64,000 bases of DNA from assembly GCF_000332155.1 (NCBI RefSeq), contig NZ_KB235904.1, forward strand, positions 1,800,148 through 1,864,147. Reading direction: 5' to 3'. Shown one piece after another: positions 46,977 through 55,355 of this stretch; position 1 is the first letter of the stretch; every line of letters starts with the position of its first letter. Below the pieces are notes generated by a model. The model had not been told where the DNA came from. It did no database searches and worked only from the letters and a program-made list of their open reading frames with translations. Source of the stretch: Kamptonema formosum PCC 6407. GTDB lineage: Bacteria > Cyanobacteriota > Cyanobacteriia > Cyanobacteriales > Microcoleaceae. The position numbers and the translations under genes were made by a program.

Positions 46977-47459
46977 GTGATAGCAATCTATCCCGGCAGC
47001 TTCGACCCGATTACCTTCGGTCATCTCGACATTATCGAAAGAGGCTGTAAACTCTTCGAGCAAGTAATAGTAGCCGTTTTACGAAATCCTAATAAAAGCC
47101 CCCTATTTACCGTCGAAGAAAGGATAGACCAGATTCGCCACTCCACCCAACACCTACCCAACGTAGAAATAGCCAGCTTCGAGGGTTTAACAGTAAACTA
47201 CGCCAGAATACGGCAAGCCAAAGTATTGCTGCGGGGATTGCGCGTATTAACAGACTTTGAAATGGAACTCCAAATGGCCCATACTAATAAAACCCTCTTG
47301 GGCGAAATAGAGACAGTGTTTCTGGCGACTTCCAACGAGTACAGCTTTTTAAGTAGTAGCGTAGTCAAAGAGATAGCCAGATTTGGGGGTTCCGTCGATC
47401 ATCTTGTACCGAAGCACGTCGCTGTAGATATTTATAAATGTTACAAAAACTTACCATAA
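46977..47459 (+). CDS. coaD: Phosphopantetheine adenylyltransferase
   Basis: A 160-residue CoaD started at GTG 46977. [19 protein letters not shown] at the N-terminus holds the T/HxGH nucleotidyltransferase motif. [20 protein letters not shown] near residue 88 and [19 protein letters not shown] near 122 complete the ATP and substrate site. It makes dephospho-CoA from 4'-phosphopantetheine and ATP. The length is the bacterial standard. Confidence 0.97.
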   Translation: MIAIYPGSFDPITFGHLDIIERGCKLFEQVIVAVLRNPNKSPLFTVEERIDQIRHSTQHLPNVEIASFEGLTVNYARIRQAKVLLRGLRVLTDFEMELQMAHTNKTLLGEIETVFLATSNEYSFLSSSVVKEIARFGGSVDHLVPKHVAVDIYKCYKNLP

Positions 47460-47571
47460 AAATGAGCTATTTTGAATACATTAGGTTTGTTGCAAAAATT
47501 GACCGTTGGCTGTTAACTGTTGTGAACAGCCCTTAACCCTTGTCAACAGGCAGTACATAGGATATTTGCAA

Positions 47572-48246
47572 ATGTTACGCCAGCAGGACTCAACCCGCAT
47601 CGAACCCGATAATAACGGACACAGCACCGAGACTGAATCGCCTCAAGCTGTAGGCTCCTACGGAGAAGCCACGCGAACAGCAGGGGTAGATATTCAGCGG
47701 GAACTCAACCGCCTTGAGGAAATCGTTCTCGACAGTCCCCGGATTCCCCTGACTCGACGCACGCTTGTCGATGAAGAACAATTGCTCGACCAACTGGATC
47801 TAGTGCGGCTGAATTTGCCGATCGCCTTTCAAGAAGCTGAACTCATCATCCGCCACAAAGACGAACTGGTTCAAGAAGCCGAACTCTACGCTCAAGAAAT
47901 CATCGCAGCAGCCGAACAGCGGGCCTCTGAGCTTTTGAACGAAATGGGCCTAATCCAGCAGGCAAAAGTAGAAGCAGATCAATTACGGCAACAAGTTCAA
48001 TTGGATTGCGAGGCAATCCAGCAAGCTACGATCGCAGAAATTGAACAGATTCGCTATCAGGCTCAACAAGAATTAGAGGAAATGAGAGCCAGAGCGATCG
48101 CTGAATGCGAAGAAATTCAAAATGGAGCTGATGACTACGCTGACCACGCACTCGACAATATCGAGCAACAGCTAACTGAAATGCTGCGCGTGATCCGCAA
48201 TGGTAGGCAGCAGTTAGACAGCAATATACCACCTCAAAAACATTAA
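47572..48246 (+). CDS. Coiled-coil protein (DivIVA-like in composition)
   Basis: 224 residues from ATG 47572 (AGGA upstream); an earlier frame to 47506 adds residues with no sense. A polar N-terminus is followed from residue 45 on by RELNRLEEIVLDSPRIPLTR, LVDEEQLLDQLDLVRLNLP and a long Glu/Gln-rich coiled coil to the end (DELVQEAELYAQEIIAAAEQ, AELTEMLRVIRNGRQQ). The DSPRIPLTRRTLVDEEQLLD block is typical of the cyanobacterial family I associate with DivIVA/Cdv3-like or ATP-synthase-b-like annotations. The function is not certain; a cell division or scaffold role is possible. It follows coaD by 112 bp. Confidence 0.65.
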   Translation: MLRQQDSTRIEPDNNGHSTETESPQAVGSYGEATRTAGVDIQRELNRLEEIVLDSPRIPLTRRTLVDEEQLLDQLDLVRLNLPIAFQEAELIIRHKDELVQEAELYAQEIIAAAEQRASELLNEMGLIQQAKVEADQLRQQVQLDCEAIQQATIAEIEQIRYQAQQELEEMRARAIAECEEIQNGADDYADHALDNIEQQLTEMLRVIRNGRQQLDSNIPPQKH

Positions 48247-48318
48247 ACTAATTGTTTAGTGGTTAGTGGTTAGTGGTTAGTGTTTACCAGATTTTGTAGA
48301 GAAAATGGGTGAACAATT

Positions 48319-48957
48319 ATGCTATTGGAGTTAAGACAATTGAGGATTCAACCGGGTCAGCAATTGCTGGTTGAGGGTGTGAGCTGGCAACAATTTGAAA
48401 ATATTTTGGCGGAATTGGGAGAACGACGTGCTTCTCGACTTTCCTATAGTAACGGACGGTTAGAAATTATGGTTCCTCTGGCCGAACATGAAAAAGCCAA
48501 AGAAATTATTGGGGACATGGTAAAAATTTTGTTGGAAGCACGACAAATAGCATTTGAGTCGTTGGGTTCGACAACGTTAAAAAATGAACGTATGAGTCAG
48601 GCTGTCGAACCGGATACCTGTTTTTACATTCAAAATCAAGCAGCGGTTATCGGTAAAAACCGCCTCGATCTGAGTGTCGATCCTCCTCCAGACTTAGCAA
48701 TAGAAATTGACCTCACATCTCGCACGCAGTTGGATAATTATCAAGTTCTAGGAGTGCCGGAACTTTGGCGATACGCACGACGAGGGCTACAAATCAATGT
48801 CTTGCAAGCCCAACAATATATTGATTCTGATGTGAGTCCCACTTTCCCCAATATCCCAATTGTCGAGCTGGTGAATCAGTACGCTCAGCAGAGTCAAGTT
48901 GCTGGCAGAACCTACGCTATTCAAGCTTTCAAAAATTGGGTACGGGAAAATCTTTAG
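48319..48957 (+). CDS. Uma2 family endonuclease (DUF820)
   Basis: A 212-residue protein of the PD-(D/E)xK-like Uma2 family, expanded in cyanobacteria. NGRLEIMVPLAEHEKAKEII near residue 49, AVEPDTCFYIQ near 97 (Asp), DPPPDLAIEIDLTSRT near 117 (catalytic Asp and ExD) and LGVPELWRYARRGLQI near 144 are present. Nuclease activity is inferred; the biological role of these proteins is unknown. ATG 48319 follows GGGTGAA, a modest ribosome site. Confidence 0.9.
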   Translation: MLLELRQLRIQPGQQLLVEGVSWQQFENILAELGERRASRLSYSNGRLEIMVPLAEHEKAKEIIGDMVKILLEARQIAFESLGSTTLKNERMSQAVEPDTCFYIQNQAAVIGKNRLDLSVDPPPDLAIEIDLTSRTQLDNYQVLGVPELWRYARRGLQINVLQAQQYIDSDVSPTFPNIPIVELVNQYAQQSQVAGRTYAIQAFKNWVRENL

Positions 48958-48968
48958 TCTCAGAAGGT

Positions 48969-49044
48969 AGCCATTAGCAATTAGCCATTAGCAATTAGCC
49001 ATTAGCAATTAGCCATTAGCAATTAGCCATTAGCAATTAGCCAT
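48969..49044 (+). repeat. AGCCATTAGCAATT 14-mer tandem
   Basis: Five and a half exact copies of the 14-bp unit, itself two heptamers AGCCATT and AGCAATT, between the Uma2 gene and the DUF2157 gene. Confidence 0.9.
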
Positions 49045-49139
49045 TGTGCAAGTTGCAGAGGTGTCCTAGCTTTCTGGAAAAATCCGTTTATAGATGACAC
49101 ATTTTAGAAAGCAATCGCGGTCAATAAGGTTTTTACCAA

Positions 49140-50543
49140 ATGATTTCAGATAAATTTCGCCGCCAGTTGCGCTCCGAAGCCAAACTCTGGCAGGCAGAAG
49201 GACTTATTAACGCTCCATTATACGAACAACTCTCCGATCGCTATCAATTCGATAGCCTAGAAACAGCATCCCGCAATCGTTTCCTCGCTATTTTAATTGG
49301 CTTGGGTGGCATTCTCTTAGGCTTAGGTGCAATTACCTTTGTAGCAGCCAATTGGCAAGAGTGGCCTCGCGAGTTCAGAGTTGTTTTACTGCTGAGCGTG
49401 TTCGTGGGAGTCAATGCAGGTGGCTTTTATCTATGGCGAACTCCCCTATCTAATAGCAGACAACAGATGGGATGGCAAAAGCGACTTGGTGAAGGATTAT
49501 TGCTGTTAGGAGCTTTAAGCTTAGGTGCAAATATGGCACTGATGGCACAAATGTTCCACATTGGCGGCTCTCCTTACGGTCTTTACCTCGTTTGGGGGTT
49601 AGGCGTATTGGCAATGGCTTATAGCCTGCGTTTGACTTCCTTGGGAGTTGTAGCCATTCTGTTGATGGGATTGGGTTATTGGCTGGGGGTATTTGATTGG
49701 TGGTCGTCAAAAGACGAGTTTTCTTGGCTTGATATATTGGTGCAACATTTTCCTGTAGTAGCCTGTTTAATGTTTGTGCCACTAGCTTACTGGTGTCGTT
49801 CCCGTGCGATTTTCACTCTGGCTGCGATCGCCATAGTTTTTTCTCTAGAAGTTTCTATTTCCCAGGAATTGAAAGGAGGTTGGGGTTTCGCGATCGCTTG
49901 CGTTTTGCCTCCGGCTCTACTGTGGGGGTACGATGACTTGATTTTGCCGCAAGCACACAGCAGAGTATTTCAACCTATTGCTCGTACTCTCGCACTCCTA
50001 TTTCTCGCCAGTCTATTTTATCTGACCTCTTTTTATGGGCTGTGGAATAGTTTTTCTACCTCAATAAACGATCGAACTGTAATAGACTGGATTCCTTTGC
50101 TAGATGTAGCGCTTCTCGCCGGCTTGACTGTGTTTGAATGGCTGCGTTTGGGTCGTCAAGAGAAAAAAAGTCGCAAACGTCAGGGAGTGGATTTGACAAC
50201 GAATGCGATCGCTGGATTCCTAGCTGTCACGGCATTAACTCATCTTTGGAATCTGACTTTTACTCCTATTCCCATCCTCGCCACATTTATTTTTAATGTG
50301 TTATTATTCCTCTTGGCTGTGGGTCTAATTAGAGAAGGTTTGGCACTAGGAAATAGAGCTACATTTTGGGGCGGGATGGTATTGATAACGCTACAAATTA
50401 TCAGCCGATTGTTTGAATACAACACTGAATTACTGCTTAAATCTTTTGTGTTCGCTTTGTGCGGAATTGGTGTAATTGCTGCTGGAATTTGGTATGAGAG
50501 ACACTTTGCCCGACTGAAAAAGCAAGAAGAAATGAGAATGTAA
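49140..50543 (+). CDS. DUF2157 membrane protein
   Basis: A 467-residue protein with about 12 hydrophobic segments after a soluble start (RQLRSEAKLWQAEGLINAPL and YEQLSDRYQF), which is the DUF2157 signature. FLAILIGLGGILLGLGAITF, then GANMALMAQMFHIGGSPYGL match the family. The function is unknown. It is followed after 151 bp by a GDYXXLXY-type protein gene, a pairing that recurs in other bacteria and suggests a two-component membrane assembly; this is from family knowledge. Confidence 0.85.
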   Translation: MISDKFRRQLRSEAKLWQAEGLINAPLYEQLSDRYQFDSLETASRNRFLAILIGLGGILLGLGAITFVAANWQEWPREFRVVLLLSVFVGVNAGGFYLWRTPLSNSRQQMGWQKRLGEGLLLLGALSLGANMALMAQMFHIGGSPYGLYLVWGLGVLAMAYSLRLTSLGVVAILLMGLGYWLGVFDWWSSKDEFSWLDILVQHFPVVACLMFVPLAYWCRSRAIFTLAAIAIVFSLEVSISQELKGGWGFAIACVLPPALLWGYDDLILPQAHSRVFQPIARTLALLFLASLFYLTSFYGLWNSFSTSINDRTVIDWIPLLDVALLAGLTVFEWLRLGRQEKKSRKRQGVDLTTNAIAGFLAVTALTHLWNLTFTPIPILATFIFNVLLFLLAVGLIREGLALGNRATFWGGMVLITLQIISRLFEYNTELLLKSFVFALCGIGVIAAGIWYERHFARLKKQEEMRM

Positions 50544-50569
50544 TCTTGAAGGGTGAAATTTGCATAACG

Positions 50570-50607
50570 CCGTCCTCTGGGCGGTAATTGAACTGCCCAG
50601 AGGACGG
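50570..50607. terminator. Hairpin after DUF2157 gene
   Basis: CCGTCCTCTGGGC pairs with GCCCAGAGGACGG over 13 bp, 12-nt loop, 27 bp after the DUF2157 stop. No T-run follows, so termination is uncertain. Confidence 0.45.
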
Positions 50608-50694
50608 AATTACGAAACATCTATCTTAATCGTTCTAGAGGTTTAGCCTAATACGCTTAACTTGCAAACCATAAACTATTAAAGGTACATTACC

Positions 50695-51444
50695 ATGAAA
50701 TCACCTAATGAGAAATCTGTGGTAGATTCTGAAAATCAAGAGATTTCAAAGACTAATCCTGAGCTGGCAAACGAGAATTTAGTTGAGCCTTCAGCCTTCA
50801 AATTGTCTGCTTCTGAACAGAGATTACCGGCTTGGAGAGTCTGGGTTCCCTTGCTGCTACAAATAGCACTAATTGTCTCAGTCCCAGCTCATGCAGTTTA
50901 TACTCATATTACAGGAAAGACCGTTATCCTTCAAACAGCACCCGTAGATCCATACGACTTTTTGCGGGGATATTCCCAAACTCTGGGCTATGACATTTCT
51001 AATCCTAATAATCTTAATGCTCTCCCTGGCTGGAAAGATTTACCAAATGACTCGCTCACTTGTCAATCTAACAAGACTAATTGCTCAAAATCACCGAAAT
51101 ATTTAAAGCCAGGAACAAGTATTTACGTAATTCTAGAAGCACCTAAAACGGTGACAAATTCTGGTCGTCCTAAGCCTTGGAAGCCAGTGCGGGTTAGCTT
51201 CAATAAGTCCACTAACTTGCCCGCAAATCAGGTGGCGATTAAGGGAAAATATAATGGATGGCGCGTTGAATATGGGCTAGAAACTTATTATATGCCGGAA
51301 AATCGTCGCGAAGAAGTCAATGCTGATATCACTCAAACTCAATCTAGGCAACCACAGTCTTTTGTAGTCGAAACGAAGATTGATACTGAGGGTAATGCAG
51401 TACCGATAAGTCTATGGGTGCGCGATCGCAATTATCGATTTTAA
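50695..51444 (+). CDS. GDYXXLXY-type membrane protein (partner of DUF2157)
   Basis: A 249-residue protein with one helix near residue 52-72 (VWVPLLLQIALIVSVPAHAV). VDPYDFLRGYSQTLGYDIS near 86 is the family's named motif in degenerate form (GDY-like aspartate, aromatic, LxY). The rest looks extracytoplasmic (PENRREEVNADITQTQ, ETKIDTEGNAVPISLWVRD). A predicted role is unknown. Neighbour DUF2157 supports the assignment. Confidence 0.7.
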   Translation: MKSPNEKSVVDSENQEISKTNPELANENLVEPSAFKLSASEQRLPAWRVWVPLLLQIALIVSVPAHAVYTHITGKTVILQTAPVDPYDFLRGYSQTLGYDISNPNNLNALPGWKDLPNDSLTCQSNKTNCSKSPKYLKPGTSIYVILEAPKTVTNSGRPKPWKPVRVSFNKSTNLPANQVAIKGKYNGWRVEYGLETYYMPENRREEVNADITQTQSRQPQSFVVETKIDTEGNAVPISLWVRDRNYRF

Positions 51445-51489
51445 GGCATTCCCCCTTCTTTCTACTTAAACCCGGAGTTGGTATCATTA

Positions 51490-51596
51490 GGACTTACACT
51501 CATGGCTCCAGAAACCGGGTTTTTGAGAGCATCTGTGGGTGAAAACGAAGCATTTTTGTCAAAAAACCCGGTTTCTCTGGTTGGGTGCGTAAGTCC
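51490..51596 (+). repeat. GGACTTACGCA palindromic element, copy 6
   Basis: Left end GGACTTACAC, right end GTGCGTAAGTCC, with arms CCAGAAACCGGG and CCCGGTTTCTCTGG and a core of GTGGGTGAAAACGAAGC. This is the most complete copy. No gene is visible in the remaining gap 51597-51927. Confidence 0.85.
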
Positions 51597-51927
51597 CGAT
51601 CTTAAAAGATTTGGTGTAGCGATCGCTCCATCAAGCAGGCGATCGTACCGACAAGCAAAGTAAATCTAAAGAAACAAGGAAAGTGTTAAATATTCATAAA
51701 ATTCTATCCTTAGAAATAGAGACTAAATACTCCATTAGATAGACGAAGTTACTTCTAAAAATTCTTAAAGTTGTTCAGGAAATAAATATTGCACGACTTT
51801 TTTAAATTGGCTGATATTCGTACCGGACTTACTAACTTACTAATAGTTTTAGATGGGAAAAATCATCGTTAATCGTACTTAACTTGATACAAATTTACTT
51901 CGCCAAAAAACAAGACGAGGAAAAAAT

Positions 51928-52740
51928 ATGAGCTATTCCCCTAATCTTCTCAAAGGTCAAAAAGCACTCGTAACGGGTGCAAGTTCTGGTATTGGTGAAG
52001 CGATCGCCCGTGCTTTGGCTGCATCGGGTGCTTCTGTTTTAGTCAACTACCATTCTCAACAGGAAGCAGCAGAGAAGATTGTCAGCGAGATTAAATCGGT
52101 CGGTGGGGAAGCGATCGCGATCGGTGCAAATGTCGCCAAGGAAGAGGAAGTTTTGTCAATGTTTGACCAAATGTACCAGCACTTTGGCACAATCGACATC
52201 TTAATCAACAACGCTGGACTGCAAAAAGACTCAGCGTTTGTAGACATGACTCTCGACAATTGGAATTTGGTGATTGACGTGAACCTAACCGGACAGTTTC
52301 TCTGCGCCCGTGAAGCCGCAAAAGAGTTTCTCAAACGGGGCGTGAAGCCAGATATCTCCAGTGCCGCAGGCAAAATCATTTGTATAAGTTCGGTACACGA
52401 GGTAATTCCTTGGGCGGGTCACGTCAATTACGCTACCAGTAAGGGCGGCATCCACATGATGATGGAAAGTATTGCCCAAGAACTCGCACCCCACAGGATT
52501 AGGGTCAATAGCATTGCACCCGGTGCTATTAAAACCCCAATTAATAAAGCAGCCTGGGATACGCCGGAAGCTGAAGCAAAATTACTAAAACTCATTCCCG
52601 CAAAACGAGTCGGAGATGTAACAGACATTGCTAAAGCTGCTGTTTGGCTTGCCTCGGATGACTCAGATTATGTGAATGGTGAAACTCTATTTGTAGACGG
52701 CGGCATGACTCTGTATCCAGGGTTCGCCACAGGGGGCTAG
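51928..52740 (+). CDS. Short-chain dehydrogenase (glucose 1-dehydrogenase-like)
   Basis: A 270-residue classical SDR. ALVTGASSGIGEAIARALAA near residue 13 is the NAD(P)-binding TGxxxGxG. NNAGLQKDSAFVDM, ISSVHEVIPWAGHVNYATSK hold the catalytic Ser and the YxxxK pair (Tyr172-like). NSIAPGAIKTPINKAAWDTP and DGGMTLYPGFATGG complete it. Length and motifs resemble glucose 1-dehydrogenase, but the substrate is not proven. The stop at 52740 is directly followed by the tnpB remnant, so its 3' end lies at a transposition boundary. Confidence 0.85.
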   Translation: MSYSPNLLKGQKALVTGASSGIGEAIARALAASGASVLVNYHSQQEAAEKIVSEIKSVGGEAIAIGANVAKEEEVLSMFDQMYQHFGTIDILINNAGLQKDSAFVDMTLDNWNLVIDVNLTGQFLCAREAAKEFLKRGVKPDISSAAGKIICISSVHEVIPWAGHVNYATSKGGIHMMMESIAQELAPHRIRVNSIAPGAIKTPINKAAWDTPEAEAKLLKLIPAKRVGDVTDIAKAAVWLASDDSDYVNGETLFVDGGMTLYPGFATGG

Positions 52741-53160
52741 ATGAACGCAGAACAGCAACTTGGATAGATATGTTGCGAAGTCAGTATAACTGGTGCTTAA
52801 ATGATAGAATCAGTCAATACAATCAGCAGTTTATCCAAGGCGATTATTGTGACATCAGGACGAGGGGTGAAGCTTCGCCCTTGACTTGTTTCGTAAGTAA
52901 AAGTGGTGCAACCGGAAATCCTTGGAAAGATTCTAAGTTTGACAAAGAAGGTAAGGCTAGAAATCCGCGTCGAAGTGCTGGTGATATTCAGATTACAGCA
53001 TTGCCAGAATTGAAAATGGCTAGACCTTGGTATGCCCAACTAGATGCAACAGTTCTGCAACAAAATGTTAAGCGCTTGGACACAGCCTATACCAATTTCT
53101 TTGATGGTAGGGGATTTCCTAAATTCAAGAACCGCAGTAATTTCACGTCTTTTACCGCGG
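52741..53160 (+). pseudogene. TnpB (IS200/IS605-type) remnant, N-terminal third
   Basis: An open segment at 52770-53165 reads LRSQYNWCLNDRISQYNQQF, ALPELKMARPWYAQLDATVL, QQNVKRLDTAYTNFF and GRGFPKFKNRSNFTSF, the conserved start of the TnpB/OrfB family. NAEQQL, the usual preceding block, is in a shifted frame at 52744-52761, so the fragment is frameshifted at its start as well as cut off before the DDE-like RuvC domain. It is not functional and there is no tnpA nearby. Confidence 0.8.
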
Positions 53161-53400
53161 GATAAGGTTCTCACTGCCATTAAGAACAAGCTGACTGCCA
53201 ACGGTATTGACTTGCCCTTCCCGACGCAGCAAATCTTGTTCCACGACCAAACAAACCGAGGAGACAGATGGCGATCGCTCCCGTCAGCGTGAAGGATGGC
53301 CCTCTGGAAACAAGGAAGTACCGAACTCACGTAGCATTAGCAGTTCCTTAAGAAAGCTGGTTGAGATGCGGGCGCAAAAAGATGGGAACGGGAAGGAATA
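53150..53400 (+). pseudogene. MscS family C-terminal fragment with frameshift
   Basis: After the tnpB fragment the frame changes to LPRDKVLTAIKNKLTANGID then LPFPTQQILFHDQT, the IPFP-type end of the MscS beta domain. A +1 shift near 53248 then opens TEETDGDRSRQREGWPSGNK and VRAQKDGNGKE, a tail like those of cyanobacterial MscS channels. The 5' part of the gene is missing. This is a remnant of a second mscS gene broken by the insertion next to it. Confidence 0.65.
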
Positions 53401-53417
53401 AGTCAGCGATCGCTTAA

Positions 53418-54419
53418 TCAATTACTAATTGCAATACTTTCTCCTGTTTCCGCAGCTTTCTTTAAGGCATTTGCAACTTTTAGAGTATACAAACTAGCTT
53501 CTGAATTTAGATACAGCGGCGTTCCCTCTTGTAAATAATCTAACACCATTGTTGTATCTTTTGCAAATAAGCCGCGACGAGTACCAACCTCAATAGTTTG
53601 GGTGGTTTCTCCCTGGATTAATTGACCAGATTCCGGCGTAAAAATTAGCTTTCCAGCTTCACCATAAATAGTGAAAGTATTTTCTGACTGCCACCATGTT
53701 TCTCCTTTCCCATACACAGCTTCAGCTATAATACCATTAGTAAATCGCAACTGAGCGCTGCACAAACAAGATTTATAAAAATCAGGTTCCGTATCCCAAA
53801 ATTGAGTTTGACAGGTAACGCTCCCTACTTCCCCAAATAAATCAGTAAATCGATGCAATCGAGAAAGAGCACCAACAAAAGGAAAGCCAAACAAGGAATG
53901 TTGGTAAGTCCATTTCCGAGGTACAGGATGCTGGGGATTGATGGTAACGTAGCGGACATAGAAAATTTTGCCAATGGCCGGCAAATATTCCTTAATTGCT
54001 TGATGCAAACCGCCTAATAGTTCAATGTGTTCGACATGGAGCAATTTTTGCTGTTGCTGTGCGATCGCGATCGCTCCTTCAGCTTCCGATGCGTCCAATG
54101 CTAGGGGATATTCGACAACTACGTGCTTGCCATTTTCCAGGGCTGCCCGCGCGATCGCGCCGTGATCTCGATTTACCGTACAGACGATTACCAAATCTAG
54201 GTCATCGCGTTCTATTAGTTTCCGCCAAGAAACTGATTGCTCAATCTGGAATTGTTCGCTAAAGGCTTCCGTACTCTCAGGCCTATGACCCGCAACGGTT
54301 ATCAGGTGCGATCGCTCATCAGTCTCCAGGGTCTGGGCCCTTAGCTTAGCGGTAAAACCGGTACCAACAATGCCCACCCTAATAGGGGAACTAGCCGAGA
54401 AGCGAGAGGTAGTATTCAT
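53418..54419 (-). CDS. bvdR: Biliverdin reductase
   Basis: 333 residues from ATG 54419 (MNTTSRFS); a frame open to 54461 has no family content. Residues about 15-40 hold the Rossmann start RVGIVGTGFTAKLRAQTLE; then CTVNRDHGAIARAALENGKH and VVVEYPLALDASEAE, HVEHIELLGGLHQAI, PRKWTYQHSLFGFPFVGALS, RLHRFTDLFGEVGSV. These agree along most of the length with the Synechocystis BvdR sequence as I remember it. It reduces biliverdin to bilirubin with NADPH. This links to bilin metabolism, and possibly phycobiliprotein supply. It is Gfo/Idh/MocA-fold. Confidence 0.88.
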   Translation of the reverse strand: MNTTSRFSASSPIRVGIVGTGFTAKLRAQTLETDERSHLITVAGHRPESTEAFSEQFQIEQSVSWRKLIERDDLDLVIVCTVNRDHGAIARAALENGKHVVVEYPLALDASEAEGAIAIAQQQQKLLHVEHIELLGGLHQAIKEYLPAIGKIFYVRYVTINPQHPVPRKWTYQHSLFGFPFVGALSRLHRFTDLFGEVGSVTCQTQFWDTEPDFYKSCLCSAQLRFTNGIIAEAVYGKGETWWQSENTFTIYGEAGKLIFTPESGQLIQGETTQTIEVGTRRGLFAKDTTMVLDYLQEGTPLYLNSEASLYTLKVANALKKAAETGESIAISN

Positions 54420-54504
54420 CTGGAACTCACTGCAAAATAACCAAAATATAGCAGTCGCCAAGGCAATTAAGACGTTCTGAGTTCCACCAAACTAGCTGAT
54501 TCTA

Positions 54505-54680
54505 TCCCCTTCTTCCCCTTCTTCCTCTTCTTCCTCTTCTTCCCCTTCTTCCTCTTCTTACCCTAGCCCCTAGCCCCTAGCCCCTAGCCCCTTCTTCCCC
54601 TTCTTCCTCTTCTTCCTCTTCTTACCCTAGCCCTGAGCATCGTAGCCCCTAGCCCCTTCTTACCCTAGCCCCTAACCGCC
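54505..54680. repeat. CTTCTTCCCC/CTCTTCTT and TAGCCCC repeats
   Basis: Pyrimidine nonamers and tandem TAGCCCC units (54562-54592, 54628-54675) between bvdR and petF. A GAGCATCGTAGCCCC segment repeats the inverted form of the tract at about 45648-45686. The gap 54420-54904 has no further gene. Confidence 0.75.
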
Positions 54681-54823
54681 CTGGCGGTTGCTATAGCATA
54701 AGTATAAGTAATCAAGATGAAATTAGAAAAAGTTATAACTAATCCCATTCAAAATATATATGAAATCAGTGTTGCAAAATTCCTAGTTTCCCCTACTATC
54801 AGAGAGTAAACTAACCAAAGTGC

Positions 54824-54855
54824 AAACCTGACGGGCTAATAGAACATTCAGGTTT
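54824..54855 (+). promoter_or_regulatory. Inverted repeat in the ferredoxin leader
   Basis: AAACCTGA at 54824-54831 and TCAGGTTT at 54848-54855 form an 8-bp stem with a 16-nt loop, 49 bp before ATG 54905. It could be a 5'-UTR hairpin or an operator; no known consensus is claimed. Confidence 0.35.
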
Positions 54856-54904
54856 GTATTAGGCAAGCTTATCGGTTTTATAAAACTTTTGAGAGGATCA
54901 GTGC

Positions 54905-55204
54905 ATGGCAACCTATAAAGTAACACTCATCAACGAAGCTGAAGGCATTAATTCCACGATTGACGTTGAGGAAGATACATATATTCTCGACGCTGCTGAA
55001 GAAGCAGGGCTTGACCTGCCTTACTCTTGTCGCGCAGGTGCTTGTTCTACCTGTGCTGGCAAAATCACCAGCGGTGAAGTGGATCAGTCTGACCAATCTT
55101 TCTTGGATGACGATCAGATTGAAGCTGGATTTGTCTTAACCTGCGTGGCTTATCCCAAGTCTGACTGTACTATCCAAACCCACCAAGAAGAATCTCTGTA
55201 CTAA
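54905..55204 (+). CDS. petF: [2Fe-2S] ferredoxin, photosynthetic type
   Basis: A 99-residue plant-type ferredoxin. CRAGACSTC supplies Cys42, Cys47 and Cys50, and Cys80 is in [13 protein letters not shown]. The acidic [10 protein letters not shown] and the C-terminal [17 protein letters not shown] match PetF. It takes electrons from photosystem I and gives them to FNR, nitrate and sulfite reductases, bilin reductases. GAGAGGAT precedes ATG 54905. It is monocistronic as far as seen. Confidence 0.97.
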   Translation: MATYKVTLINEAEGINSTIDVEEDTYILDAAEEAGLDLPYSCRAGACSTCAGKITSGEVDQSDQSFLDDDQIEAGFVLTCVAYPKSDCTIQTHQEESLY

Positions 55205-55355
55205 GCTAAAAAATCTTTTGCTTGCATCTTGGGATCTATGCCGATCGCTATGGGGTCAGTATCCTGCTTTCCCTGAAGATGTAAGTTAAATGTAGTCAGA
55301 CTAAATCAGCAACAGACGATTGTTTTCAGTAGTAGGGTGGGCAATTCCCACCTTA

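Noticed and set aside
52770..53165. A 131-codon frame as a complete gene
   Set aside because: It matches only the N-terminal part of TnpB, has its first block in another frame, and lacks the RuvC part.
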